From: Paenibacillus uliginis N3/975
GTDB lineage: Bacteria > Bacillota > Bacilli > Paenibacillales > Paenibacillaceae
DNA: 64,000 bases
Reading direction: 5' to 3'
Assembly: GCF_900177425.1 (NCBI RefSeq)
Contig: NZ_LT840184.1
Location: 1,019,487 to 1,083,486, forward strand
Positions within the stretch are counted from its first letter, which is position 1. The number at the start of each line of letters is the position of its first letter. This document shows, in pieces, positions 50,372 through 61,000 of the stretch. The translations under genes and the position numbers were made by a program. The notes beneath the pieces are model-generated. The model was not told where the DNA came from and ran no database searches. It was given only the letters and a program-made list of their open reading frames with translations.

Positions 50372-51297
50372 TCGAAATCAGAGATTTAAGCAAGCATTAC
50401 GGAACCTTTGAAGCGCTGAAAGGCATCAGCCTTGATATCGATAAAGGAACCGTGTTTGGATTTGTAGGACCGAATGGCGCTGGGAAATCCACAACGATGT
50501 CTATATTGGCAACACTTGCGCTTCCGAGCTCAGGTACAGCTAAGGTGGGCGGATATGAAGTGACGGAGTACCCGAAAGAAGTACGAAAACGGATCGGCTA
50601 TATGCCGGACTTCTTCGGTGTCTACGATCAGCTGAAGGCGACAGAGTATCTCCATTTCTATGGAGCAAGTTACGGTATCCCTCGGCAGGAGCGGGAAAAG
50701 TTGATTCCCCAGCTGCTGGAGCTGGTGAATTTAAGCGATAAAGCGGATGCGTATGTCGACAGCCTTTCTCGGGGAATGAAGCAGCGTCTCTGTCTTGCAC
50801 GGTCCCTGGTCCATGACCCGGATGTGCTAATTCTGGATGAACCGGCCTCTGGTCTTGACCCGAGAGCACGTATTGAAATGCGTGAAATCTTGAAGGAATT
50901 GAAGCTGATGGGCAAAACGATTATCATCTCATCACACATCCTGCCGGAGCTCGCAGAGATGGTGGATGAGATCGGGGTTATCGAACACGGCGAGATGATT
51001 GCCCAAGGAAAAGTATCCGATATCCAAAACCGGCTGCGGGTTAAAAAGGTCATTCATATTCGTACTCTGGAGCATGAGGAACAGCTTGCCCAGAAACTGC
51101 GAGACGAGCCGTTTGTCACGTCCGTCTTGACGGATAATACAGGCGTTCACGTCCATTTCAGCGGTGATGATATCCAGCAGAGTGCTCTGCTGCGTCAGGT
51201 TATCTCTTGGGATGTGCCCGTTGTATCCTTCCAGGAAGCGCAAAGCAATCTTGAAGATGTGTTCCTGGAAATAACCAAAGGGGGGCCAAGAGCATGA
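50368..51297 (+). CDS. ABC transporter ATP-binding protein
   Basis: 309 residues. Walker A GPNGAGKST is at about 36-44, the signature is SLSRGMKQRLCLAR, Walker B is VLILDEPASGLDP, and the H-loop is ISSHIL. The C-terminal about 90 residues form the accessory domain common in ABC-2-type exporters. It pairs with the permease whose start overlaps its end by 4 bases. The substrate is unknown; an antibiotic, lipid or envelope component is possible. Confidence 0.93.
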   Translation: MIEIRDLSKHYGTFEALKGISLDIDKGTVFGFVGPNGAGKSTTMSILATLALPSSGTAKVGGYEVTEYPKEVRKRIGYMPDFFGVYDQLKATEYLHFYGASYGIPRQEREKLIPQLLELVNLSDKADAYVDSLSRGMKQRLCLARSLVHDPDVLILDEPASGLDPRARIEMREILKELKLMGKTIIISSHILPELAEMVDEIGVIEHGEMIAQGKVSDIQNRLRVKKVIHIRTLEHEEQLAQKLRDEPFVTSVLTDNTGVHVHFSGDDIQQSALLRQVISWDVPVVSFQEAQSNLEDVFLEITKGGPRA

Positions 51298-52238
51298 ATT
51301 GGAGCAGAAAATGGATCAATCCTGTAATGGATAAGGAATTCCGATTGCGTATGCGGTCGCCCCGCTCCATGCTGTCAGTCCTGTTTTATGTACTGGCACT
51401 CGGTGCTGTGGCAATGGGTTTTATTTATATCTTTTTGTATTTGGGCCAGAATGGCTCCCAGCGTTTCGATCCCACGAGAAGCCAAATGATGTTTTATGTG
51501 CTTAGCTTTGCCCAGTTGATACTGATTGCATTTATGGCGCCGGCACTGACTGCGGGAGTCATCAGCAGTGAACGTGAAAAACAGACGCTCAGCATGCTGC
51601 TTACAACTCAGCAGAGCTCGTCAACCATCGTTCTCAGCAAGCTGGTATCGTCTCTCAGTTTCATGACACTGATCGTGCTTGCTACGCTTCCGATTTATAG
51701 TATTGTGTTTCTTTATGGAGGTATTTCGCCTAAACAGCTCATATCGGTTTTTTTATTCTATCTATTTGTTATGCTGCTGCTCGGATCGCTAGGGGTATTG
51801 TTCTCTACCTTGTTTAAACGGACGATCATAGCAATTATCGTAACGTATGGAGTGGGATTGGTCATTTTCCTGGTTACGGGTCTATTGTATATATTCTTTG
51901 TAGGAATTGAAGTGCGGAATATGTATTCGACAGGCACGCCCGTAACTCAAAGTTATTCCTGGATAGGCTATTTGCTGGGTCTGAATCCGGCGGGCGCGAT
52001 GATCAGTCTGTTCGAGCCTTCATTCTCCAAGGAAATGTTCATGGTGCAGGGAGGGACGTTAAACAGCAAGGCTCCGATTGAGCTGTGGCAAGAGTTCGTT
52101 ATCGTTTATTCGGTCGTCATTGTCGTCTCGTTATGGATAGCCATCCGCCGAATCCGTCCTGTGCGCAGAGGGAAGCTGTTCGGCAAGCCGAAGGCATCGA
52201 AGCCTAGGGAGGTCATGTCGGAGGATTCAGGCGTTTAA
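51294..52238 (+). CDS. ABC-2 type transporter permease
   Basis: 314 residues with six hydrophobic helices and the ABC-2 features: a cytoplasmic N-terminus (NPVMDKEFRLRMRSPRSML), and ALTAGVISSEREKQTLSMLLTTQQSS as the coupling/elbow segment. The C-terminus is basic and cytoplasmic. Coupled to the preceding ATPase gene; together they form an exporter embedded in the MoxR/VWA operon. Confidence 0.9.
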   Translation: MNWSRKWINPVMDKEFRLRMRSPRSMLSVLFYVLALGAVAMGFIYIFLYLGQNGSQRFDPTRSQMMFYVLSFAQLILIAFMAPALTAGVISSEREKQTLSMLLTTQQSSSTIVLSKLVSSLSFMTLIVLATLPIYSIVFLYGGISPKQLISVFLFYLFVMLLLGSLGVLFSTLFKRTIIAIIVTYGVGLVIFLVTGLLYIFFVGIEVRNMYSTGTPVTQSYSWIGYLLGLNPAGAMISLFEPSFSKEMFMVQGGTLNSKAPIELWQEFVIVYSVVIVVSLWIAIRRIRPVRRGKLFGKPKASKPREVMSEDSGV

Positions 52239-52266
52239 GCCGTAAAAGACCGGAGGGTAGTACTAG

Positions 52267-53952
52267 ATGGAAAATATTATGCGCTTCATTGAAACGGCCC
52301 GTCGCAGACTGCAGCGGTTCCGCATGGTCGCCTTTATGCTGTATGGGCTCGCTGTCGGTTTCACAGCTGCTGTGCTGCTGCTAATTATAGGAAGGTTTGT
52401 GCCTATCCCGTGGCTTGATATCGCAGCCGCATCCCTTCCAGTAGCTAGTGCTGCAGCTGGGCTACTGTGGGGACTGCTTCGCCGTGTACCGGTTAAAGAC
52501 GCCGCTTCCGTTATGGATAGTGTTCCCGAAGGGGCAGAGCGTAGCGATATGATGGTTACCGCTCTTTCCTTCAAGGAGGATAAATCACCTGCTGCACAAT
52601 TTCAGCGGGCACAAGCGGAAAGTTACGGTGGTCGTTTCATAGCAGCGCTTAAACAGCGGCTGCCTGCACCTAAGCGCAAAAAGCAGCTGCTGATATGTTT
52701 GGCCGGCCTCGCTGCCGTACTGATTATGGTATTCATTCCTAATCCGATGGATAAGAAGGTCGAAGCTGCCAAGGAGCAGCGGAGCTGGGTTAAGGAACAG
52801 GTAAAACAAACGGAGAAGCTGGCTGAGGAGCTGAAGAAAGATCTCCTTAAGCCGGAGGATAAGCAGAAACTTCAGGAACAGATCGATGCATTGAAGAAGC
52901 AACTGGAGAATGAGAAGAATCCAGAGAAGGCTTTGGAAAAGTTGGAAGAGGTTATGAAGCAGCTGGAGAAAACGGTAAAGAAACAAGAAGAACAGGCAAA
53001 AGCCATCTCTGAGCTTGCGAAGCAGATGAAGAATAATAAGTCGTTATCGAATGCAGGGAAAAGTCTTCAGGAAGGCAATTCCGAGCAACTGAAGCAGGAA
53101 ATGAAGAAGCTGACGGAGCAGGTTAAGAAGATGTCTGAGGATGAAAAGAAAAAACTTTCCGACGCATTAAAGAAAATGGCCGATGAAGTAGCGAAAAACA
53201 TAGACGCAGATAAATTGAAGGAAGCTCTTCAAAAAGCAGCGGATTCTTTAAAGAATGGCAAGCTGACGAAAGAGCAGGAAGAAGCGCTTCAAAAACTTGC
53301 CGAGGAGCTAGCTAAAGCGGCGGAAGCCAAAAATATGGCGGACGGAGCCTCAAAGGCAGCATCTGATCTGGCGGCGGCATTAGCTTCGCAAGGTTTGAAC
53401 CTTGCTGAACAAATGGCCGCTGCAGGCATGTCTGTGTCGGACACATGGAGTGCGGGAGGAAGTGCGGAAGCGCTGGCTCAGGCCGGGCTTGGCGAAGGAT
53501 CGGATGATGGGGAAGACAGTGATGGAGAAGATTCTTCCGGAGAAGGGGAAGGCCAAGGCGGTCAAGGTGCAGGTAAAGGGAAAGGCTCGGGACAAGGAGC
53601 CGGAGGTCAGGGAGATGGTAGCGGCCAGGGGGCCGGATCAGGAATTGGTTCTGGATCGGGTCAAGGTGCTGGTGCTGGATTAGGCTCTGGAGGCCGTGAG
53701 TTGGTAACGACCCCACGTGAATATGAGGGCAGCGGAAACGTGAAAAATGATTCCGGTGCACTTAACGGTAAGGGGGGCGAAATTCAGAAGGGCGGTGTTT
53801 CACCAACCGTACCGGGAACCTCCCGGCCCTATGAAGAGGTATATAAGGATTATGCCGCTGAAGCCCGGAAATCCCTCGGTCGGAATCAGTTGCCGGAACA
53901 GATGCAGGGACTGGTGGAGGATTACTTCACTCAGATCAATCCCAATCCGTAA
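52267..53952 (+). CDS. Membrane-anchored coiled-coil protein with Gly-rich segment
   Basis: 561 residues. Two N-terminal helices (about 20-42 and 46-70) and a third near 140-158 flank a short cytoplasmic loop. Residues about 165-345 are a long Lys/Glu/Gln heptad region, a strong coiled coil, with Ala-rich helices after it. A Gly/Ser/Gln/Asp low-complexity stretch spans about 405-480, and a short conserved-looking tail (YEEVYKDYAAEARKSLGRNQ) ends the protein. It may link the membrane complex to MoxR. No family name recognised with confidence. Confidence 0.75.
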   Translation: MENIMRFIETARRRLQRFRMVAFMLYGLAVGFTAAVLLLIIGRFVPIPWLDIAAASLPVASAAAGLLWGLLRRVPVKDAASVMDSVPEGAERSDMMVTALSFKEDKSPAAQFQRAQAESYGGRFIAALKQRLPAPKRKKQLLICLAGLAAVLIMVFIPNPMDKKVEAAKEQRSWVKEQVKQTEKLAEELKKDLLKPEDKQKLQEQIDALKKQLENEKNPEKALEKLEEVMKQLEKTVKKQEEQAKAISELAKQMKNNKSLSNAGKSLQEGNSEQLKQEMKKLTEQVKKMSEDEKKKLSDALKKMADEVAKNIDADKLKEALQKAADSLKNGKLTKEQEEALQKLAEELAKAAEAKNMADGASKAASDLAAALASQGLNLAEQMAAAGMSVSDTWSAGGSAEALAQAGLGEGSDDGEDSDGEDSSGEGEGQGGQGAGKGKGSGQGAGGQGDGSGQGAGSGIGSGSGQGAGAGLGSGGRELVTTPREYEGSGNVKNDSGALNGKGGEIQKGGVSPTVPGTSRPYEEVYKDYAAEARKSLGRNQLPEQMQGLVEDYFTQINPNP

Positions 53953-53987
53953 CTTCATTAATTCATATAAGAGAGGTAGGACGGTTC

Positions 53988-54977
53988 ATGTCTGAAATCA
54001 CAGTTAAACCGCAGGAATGGGTAGAGAAAATATCAAAGCTGAGAGAGCAGATCGGTGAAGTGATTGTCGGCCAACAGGAAGTTGTTGAACAGATGCTCTG
54101 GTGTATTTTTGCCGGAGGTCATGCTTTGCTGGAAGGTATCCCTGGACTGGGTAAAACGATGCTCGTGCGGACGGTGTCTGAGGCGCTCGATCTGTCATTC
54201 TCGCGTATTCAATTTACACCGGACCTGATGCCGAGCGATATTACAGGGACGAATATTCTCTCTTTCGGCCAACAGGGAAGCACAGGGATGTCATTCCAAA
54301 AAGGACCTTTATTCGCAAGCATCGTGCTTGCTGACGAGATTAACCGTGCCACACCAAAGACACAGAGTGCGCTTCTTGAGGCGATGCAGGAAAAGACGGT
54401 TACCGTAGGAAGTGAGACGCATCGGCTGCCTAAGCCATTCTTCGTATTGGCAACCCAGAACCCTCTTGAGAACGAGGGAACTTATCCGCTACCGGAAGCA
54501 CAGCTCGACCGGTTCTTGTTAAAAATTGAAGTTTCCTATCCAAGTGCAGATGAGTTGAAGGAAATCGTCAAACGAACAACGTCTTCGCACGAGACAGAAG
54601 TTCAGAAACAGATGTCCGCCGAAGAGCTTCTGGAAATTCAGCACGGCGCCAAAGAGGTGCTGGTGGCTGAGGAAATTCTCGATTATGCAGTCAGACTGTT
54701 AATGATGACTCATCCGGAAGAAACATCCGCACCTGAGGAGGTGCGTAAATATGTCCGCTTCGGATCTGGTCCGCGGGGAGTTCAATCCATTATATCCGTT
54801 GGCAAGGTACGTGCACTGCTCAGCGGAAGAATGCATCTATCTACAGGCGATATTCGCGCTGCCGCGCTGCCTGCGCTTCGCCATCGGTTGTTTTTAAATT
54901 TTGAAGGGCAAGCGATGGGCGTTACAACAGACAGTGTTATTCAAGCCGTGCTGGATAAATTGGAGGGATCAGCGTGA
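53988..54977 (+). CDS. MoxR-family AAA+ ATPase
   Basis: 329 residues. Walker A GIPGLGKTM is near residues 48-56, Walker B is IVLADEINRATPKTQSALLEAM, sensor 1 is FFVLATQNPLENEGTYPLPEA, and the arginine-finger/lid region follows. MoxR ATPases are thought to act as chaperones that insert cofactors or activate VWA-containing proteins, three of which follow here. GAGAGGTAGG precedes the ATG. The end overlaps the DUF58 gene. Confidence 0.94.
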   Translation: MSEITVKPQEWVEKISKLREQIGEVIVGQQEVVEQMLWCIFAGGHALLEGIPGLGKTMLVRTVSEALDLSFSRIQFTPDLMPSDITGTNILSFGQQGSTGMSFQKGPLFASIVLADEINRATPKTQSALLEAMQEKTVTVGSETHRLPKPFFVLATQNPLENEGTYPLPEAQLDRFLLKIEVSYPSADELKEIVKRTTSSHETEVQKQMSAEELLEIQHGAKEVLVAEEILDYAVRLLMMTHPEETSAPEEVRKYVRFGSGPRGVQSIISVGKVRALLSGRMHLSTGDIRAAALPALRHRLFLNFEGQAMGVTTDSVIQAVLDKLEGSA

Positions 54978-55939
54978 GCGGGGCCGGACATCTGCTTCCG
55001 CCCGAGTGGCTGACTCGCCTAGAGCGGCTCAGCCTGGGGGCAAGAACCAGAGTGGCCGGCACGCTGCAAGGAAAGCGGCGTTCCCGCCGTCTCGGTTCAT
55101 CGCTTGAGTTCGCAGATTATCGTCTTTATGCACCCGGTGATGATGTGCGCAGGTTTGATTGGGGTGTCTATTCCAGAACAGGCAAAGCATTTGTACGACA
55201 ATTCATGGATGAGCAGGAGCTGATGGTCAGCATCTATGTGGATTGTTCTGCATCCATGAACGCAAGAACTTCAACATCTTTATTGGATTCTTCTACATCC
55301 TCAGGTACGCCTGTATCCGGGGGAATGGATTCAGAGGGAGCCAAATGGATGTTGGCTAGGCAATTAGCGGCGAGTATTGGTTATATGGCACTCTCGTCTT
55401 ATGACAGACTGCAGGTAGCCTGTTACAGCCGTACCCTGGATTCACGTCTGCCAATTCTTCGTGGAAAGGGTGCAGCACACCGATTGTTTGCGCACTTGCA
55501 GCAGGCTCCTACCGGTGGTGACGGAAGTTTGGCAGCGGCACTGTCGGTACCAGGAGCACTGCCAAGGCTGCCAGGCATGACTTGGATCTTCTCGGACTTC
55601 TGGCTGGAAGGCGGAGAAGAGGAACTGTCAAGATCGTTGTCACTATTGTCAGGAGCCGGTCAGGAAACCGTACTTGTGCATGTGCTGTCGAGAGAGGAAC
55701 TAGAGCCGCGTCTCTCCGGGGATTTACGTCTGGTGGATAGCGAAAGCTTGACCGGTAAAGAGGTGGCTGTGACCGGCCGTGTGCTGGATGCTTACCGGGA
55801 GGAATTGGAGAACTATCGCCAAATGCTAGCCAGGGTATGCGCGGAGCGCGGTATGACCTATGTGCTCATTCCAGCGGATATGCCATTGCAGGAAGCGGTG
55901 TTCGGTATTCTTGCTGGTGCGGGACTGGTTAAAGGGTAG
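54974..55939 (+). CDS. DUF58 domain protein (VWA-like)
   Basis: 321 residues. The DUF58 signature is RGSS-like LGSSLEFADYRLYAPGDDVR, then RFDWGVYSRTGKAFVRQF, followed by a VWA fold with a MIDAS-like motif DCSASMNA. No membrane helices. It is the standard partner of MoxR. The GTG start overlaps the MoxR stop and follows GGAGGGATC. Confidence 0.92.
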   Translation: MSGAGHLLPPEWLTRLERLSLGARTRVAGTLQGKRRSRRLGSSLEFADYRLYAPGDDVRRFDWGVYSRTGKAFVRQFMDEQELMVSIYVDCSASMNARTSTSLLDSSTSSGTPVSGGMDSEGAKWMLARQLAASIGYMALSSYDRLQVACYSRTLDSRLPILRGKGAAHRLFAHLQQAPTGGDGSLAAALSVPGALPRLPGMTWIFSDFWLEGGEEELSRSLSLLSGAGQETVLVHVLSREELEPRLSGDLRLVDSESLTGKEVAVTGRVLDAYREELENYRQMLARVCAERGMTYVLIPADMPLQEAVFGILAGAGLVKG

Positions 55940-56018
55940 GTGCCTGCGAGCTTGTTGTTCACATTTGTAGGGGTTCGCAGGCTTTACCGGGAGCAGTGGG
56001 TTTAAGGAGGAGGACTTT

Positions 56019-58028
56019 TTGGGGATTCAATCATGGCTCAGTCTATGGTTCGGGCTTGCTTTGCCGGCTATCGTACTGATGTATATGTTCAAGCGGAAAT
56101 ATGTAGATACGACAGTGCCGAGCCATCTGTTGTGGGACCGGGTACTCCGCAACCTGGAGGCAAACCGGCCTTGGCAGAAGCTGCAAAACCGGCTTTTGTT
56201 GTGGCTTCAGCTGCTGGCAGCGGCTCTACTCATCTTCGCACTGATGCAGCCCTTCTTGCGGGTGTCCGGAAGCGGCAGCCAGCATATCGTTATCGTCGCG
56301 GATACCTCGGGCAGCATGAGCGCGAAGGTAAAGCCTCTGGGCGGTGTAACGAATCAGAAAGAGGAGCAGAACGGCTCTTCTAGAATGGATTTGCTTAAGG
56401 ATCGGATGAAGGAATACGTGAAAGATCAAGGTAAGAGCAAAGATATTACCCTGTTGACCGTAGGGGCAAGGCCGGTCACCCTTTTGTCCCGTGAAGGGGA
56501 TAAGGATAAATTTCTGAAGGCCGTAGATGAAATGCAGCCTTATTATGGACAGGCTTCCTATCGGGAGACACTTTCGCTGGCTTCGGCGCTGACCCGAGAA
56601 GAAAGTGACGTCGAAGTCGTCGTGTTCACGGATGGACAGTGGAAGGAAGATACGACTCAAACGGTGTTCAATGTTCCGGTCTCGGTTGAGAAAATTACCG
56701 GGGGAACTCCTCTTAATTTCGCAATAGAACAGTTCGGTATTTCAAACAAAGATACAGCAGGGGTGTCCAATACAGCTGTAGCTGTTATCAGCAGCAATTC
56801 GGCACAGCCGATGCCGGTGGAAGTGGGCTTGTACGGCGATGACAAGCTCCTGACAAGCAGGGAGATTGAAGTACAATCAGGGGCTAAGGCAACCATATCT
56901 TTTGCGGATGTTCCTTTTGCCGAGGTGTATCGTCTGGAGCTGGCGGGAGAAGACGGCTATACCGCTGATAATGAGACGTATGCATTTGGGATGAAGCATG
57001 GAACCTCAAGGGTGCTGCTCCTTACACCAGGCAATTTGTTTCTGGAAAAGGCCCTGCAGTTGAGCGGTGCTGAAGTTACCCGGGTTACCGTGAACAATAG
57101 CGGTGATTCCGATTCTACGAATAGTAAAGAGAAGGGTGCTGAAGATCAGAGCAATGCGGTACCCGTACCGGAAGGCAATTACAATCTGATCGTGATGGAT
57201 GGTCCGATGCCGGAAGCTTACCGTCAGGGGGAATGGGCAACGCTAATAGCCAAAACTCCGCTGTGGACAATCGGCACGCAAGGGAAGAAAATGGCGAGTC
57301 CCGGAGGCCGGCCGGTAATGGTCAGCCACCCGGTAACGTCCTATGTTTCCTTGTCGGGTGTATACATCGGTACCCTGCTGGATGAAAATCCGGCATGGGG
57401 CGAGCCAGTCATCAAGTTTGGGGATACACCGCTCGTTTATGCGGGCAAGGAGGGAGGACATCCACGGCTATCCTTTGGATTTCTGCTGCAGGACAGTGAT
57501 CTCCCGTTATCATCTGAATTTCCGGTGCTCGTCAATAACGCTCTGAAGTGGATGACATCAGGCAAGGGAAGCGGATTGGGACGGTACATGGCCGGCGCTA
57601 CGGCCGATATTCCGGTTGCGGCGGATACCGTGAAGGCAGCCTGGGTTCCAAAGGGCGGACTGGCGCTCAAGTCCGGCTTCGAGCCATCTGAGGCTATACG
57701 TACCGAGAAGGGATATTCCCCAGCCCAAACCGTGCCTGAAATACCTGGATTATACGAATTTGAACAGGAGAATAAATCAGGGGAGAAGGTGAGCCACTGG
57801 TTGGCAGTGACATCTGATCCTTTTGAAGGAGATTGGTCAGCAGATAAAGGTCCTGACGTAAGCCGTACCGCTGCAGGACAGCCAGATGGGGAGAAAGACA
57901 GTGAAGCAGCAAGCGCTACAGAAGATGCAGGTGCTTCTGCAGCTCAGCTTATGCCTTGGCTTGCAGCGTTGGCACTTGCCGTGATTGCGGCAGAATGGGG
58001 GGTGTACCAGCGTGGGCGTTCAATTTAG
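56019..58028 (+). CDS. BatA/VWA-type membrane protein
   Basis: 669 residues. An N-terminal BatA-type pair of helices (about 5-22 and 52-75; VPSHLLWDRVL between them) precedes a VWA domain at about 88-225 with the MIDAS motif ADTSGSMS and VVFTDGQW. A long extracytoplasmic region follows, and a last helix (LMPWLAALALAVIAAEWGVY) ends the protein. TTG start with AAGGAGGAGG upstream. It overlaps the next gene by 17 bases with the start used there. Confidence 0.86.
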   Translation: MGIQSWLSLWFGLALPAIVLMYMFKRKYVDTTVPSHLLWDRVLRNLEANRPWQKLQNRLLLWLQLLAAALLIFALMQPFLRVSGSGSQHIVIVADTSGSMSAKVKPLGGVTNQKEEQNGSSRMDLLKDRMKEYVKDQGKSKDITLLTVGARPVTLLSREGDKDKFLKAVDEMQPYYGQASYRETLSLASALTREESDVEVVVFTDGQWKEDTTQTVFNVPVSVEKITGGTPLNFAIEQFGISNKDTAGVSNTAVAVISSNSAQPMPVEVGLYGDDKLLTSREIEVQSGAKATISFADVPFAEVYRLELAGEDGYTADNETYAFGMKHGTSRVLLLTPGNLFLEKALQLSGAEVTRVTVNNSGDSDSTNSKEKGAEDQSNAVPVPEGNYNLIVMDGPMPEAYRQGEWATLIAKTPLWTIGTQGKKMASPGGRPVMVSHPVTSYVSLSGVYIGTLLDENPAWGEPVIKFGDTPLVYAGKEGGHPRLSFGFLLQDSDLPLSSEFPVLVNNALKWMTSGKGSGLGRYMAGATADIPVAADTVKAAWVPKGGLALKSGFEPSEAIRTEKGYSPAQTVPEIPGLYEFEQENKSGEKVSHWLAVTSDPFEGDWSADKGPDVSRTAAGQPDGEKDSEAASATEDAGASAAQLMPWLAALALAVIAAEWGVYQRGRSI

Positions 58029-61000
58029 TAGTCCGTGGTTTCTTCTGCTGTTGATTCCAGCTGGAGCATTTCTCTACTATGCTTATAAATCGGATTTCCG
58101 GCTGGGTGGTTTTCGCAAGAAGCTGGCACTATTTCTACGGGCTTGTGTCATCATATTACTTATTTTTGTGCTATCGGGACTTCACGGATTTACGATCCTA
58201 CGGGATAAACAGGTTGTATATTTGGCCGACCGGTCTGACAGTATGGGAGACACGGCCAGACTCAGTGAATGGATTGGAAAGTCTATGGATGCCAAAGGGG
58301 AGAAAGACGGTACGGCTATTGTTTCTACTGGTCTTGAAGGTGCGGTAGAACGGAAGCTTTCCCTTTCCGGGGAAGCAGGAGCATCCCTTAATGCGGCACT
58401 CGAGGGGAAATTCACGGGCCTTGAATCAGGTCTTCAGCTGGCAGGGAATCTGTTTGAAGGTACGGCTGATTCCCGAATTGTTCTTCTCTCCGATGGAGAA
58501 GAGAATGTCGGGAGTATGGCGGCAACAGGAAGGCTGCTAAAGGACCGTGGTATAGCAGTGGACGTTCTCCCGGTTCCCCAAAGAGAAATACGGGATGCGG
58601 CAGTTGAGGAGTTGCGTGTACCGGATAAGCTGTATCAGGCAGAATCTTTTTATGTTGAAGTTATGATCAAGAGCACGTTCAAGACAGCCGGTGAACTCCG
58701 TATCTATGAGGACAATCGGGAAATTGGTCGGGAAGTGGTTGAAGTATCGCCTGGTGAGAATCGCTTTGCTGTGAAGGGATTAGCTAAGTCACCGGGGCTT
58801 CACAGGTATAGGGCTGAAATTTTCATGGATGGTGATGAATCCTCTGCTAACAACGCAGGGTTTGACTTCACACGCGTGGACGGACCGCCGAAGGTGTTGA
58901 TTGTTGAGGGGACACCGGGAACTTCAGGCAACATTACAGCAGCCCTTGAGTCCGGCATGATCGGGACTGAAGTGATTTCGCCCCATATGTTGCCACTGGA
59001 AGCAGCCAAATATGCTCTTTATGACAGTATTATATTTAATAACGTGTCCGGCAGCAATGTCGGCGGCAAGCAGATGGACATGATCGAACAGGCGGTTCGA
59101 AGCTTCGGTATCGGATTTATGATGGCCGGGGGAGACGACAGCTTCGGTATGGGTGGTTATTTTAAAACCCCGATCGAAAAGGCGCTACCTGTCTCGATGG
59201 AACTTGAAGGCAAACGGGAAATCCCATCACTGGGACTTATCCTAGTCATTGACCGTTCTGGCAGTATGGCTGGGAATAAAATAGAACTGGCCAAGGAATC
59301 CGCCATGCGCACGGTAGAGCTGATGCGTTCCAAAGATACGGTTGGTGTGGTCGCCTTTGACGATAGTCCATGGTGGGTCGTTCCACCTCAGAAGCTTGGG
59401 GATAAGGAGGAAGTGCTGGACGCTATCAGCTCCATTCCGAGTGCGGGAGGAACGAATATTTATCCCGCCGTTTCTTCGGCTCTGGATGAGATGTTGTCCA
59501 TTAAAACGCAGAGAAGGCATATTATTCTCATGACTGATGGGCAGTCTGCTGTCCAATCCGGTTATGATGAGCTGACCCAAACCATGGTGGACAATAAAAT
59601 TACATTATCATCGGTCGCGGTCGGGATGGACTCGGACACGAACCTTTTGCAATCGCTCGCGGATGCGGCCAAAGGCCGATATTACTATGTTGAGGATGAA
59701 ACGACGCTTCCTGCCGTATTCAGCCGTGAGGCGGTGTTGATGGCGAAATCATATATCGTGGATAAACCATTTGTACCTGCCATGCAAAATGCGGGTGATT
59801 GGGCCTCCCTGTTCGATCAAGGGGTACCGGGATTGTACGGGTATGTAGCAACGACACCGAAAGCTTCAGCACAGACCGTGCTGACCAGCCCGGAACCGGA
59901 TCCTGTTCTTGCTAGATGGCAATACGGTTCAGGCAGAACGGTTGCATGGACGAGTGATCTGAGCGGAAAATGGTCCAAGGAGTGGGTGTCCTGGCCTGCG
60001 TTTGCTAACACATTAACTGAAATTGTGAAGTGGACTTTCCCGCAATTTGCTTCCTCCCCTTATGAGGTGACAACGACAGCAGCGGGTAATCAAGTCAAGC
60101 TGCAGGTCGAGTCAGATAGCGATAACCCGCCAGAGAAGCTCATTGCCAAAGTTGCTGGTGATGAGGCCGGGGAACAGACGGTGGAGCTGATTCAGGAAGC
60201 GCCTGGGCGTTATACGGGACAGGTAAACGTTTCGAAGCCTGGTGCATTCCTGATGTCTCTTGAAGATGCCAGTGGAGGCAATTCGGTTCAAGCGGCGCCA
60301 GGCACAGGATTTGTTGTTCCTTATTCGCCGGAATACCGGATTGCTTCAGGCAGTGGGGAAGATGGATTGAAGAAGCTGGCCGAGATGACTGGCGGCCGCG
60401 TTCTTTCCTGGGATAAGCCGGAGGAGGTATTCGACCGCGAGGCCACATCCCGGAAGGTGCTCCATGACTGGAGCTACTCGCTACTTGTAGCGGCCCTCCT
60501 GTTGTGGGTCGCCGACATCGCCGTGCGGCGCCTGGCCCTGCCATGGGCCGCCATCGGCGCACGCCTGGCCGCCCCGTTGCGCAGGCGGCCGGCGCCAGCC
60601 GCCGAGACCGGGCGTGACGCCGGTCTCGATCGGCTCGCGGCGCGCAAAGACCGCGCCGCGAGCTTCTACGGCAGCGGCGGCGGCTCCGCCAAGCCGCCTG
60701 CTGCCGACGGGCCCGTGCCCGAGCAGCCGCGTAATCGCGGCGCGGGCACCGGGGAAGCCGGGGGCGGAGGAACCGCCCCGGCTCCCGGGGCTGCTCCGGC
60801 GGCGGGCCGAAAGGCCCCGCCGGAGGCGCGTGCCCCGCAGCGGCCGAAGGTGCCGCAGCGGGAGAGACCGCCGGCCTCGGCGAAGCCGGCCGGGGGCACG
60901 GGCGGGCGCTCTGCAGGCCCGCCGCCTCCACCGCCGCCGCCGAAATCATCCGGCGGCAAGGCTATGGAGGCAGAAGAGCAGAGCGGTTCTGCAATGGACC

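Noticed and set aside
60140..60949. 269-residue minus-strand open frame
   Set aside because: Long only because the GC-rich tail of the VWA gene lacks stop codons on all frames.
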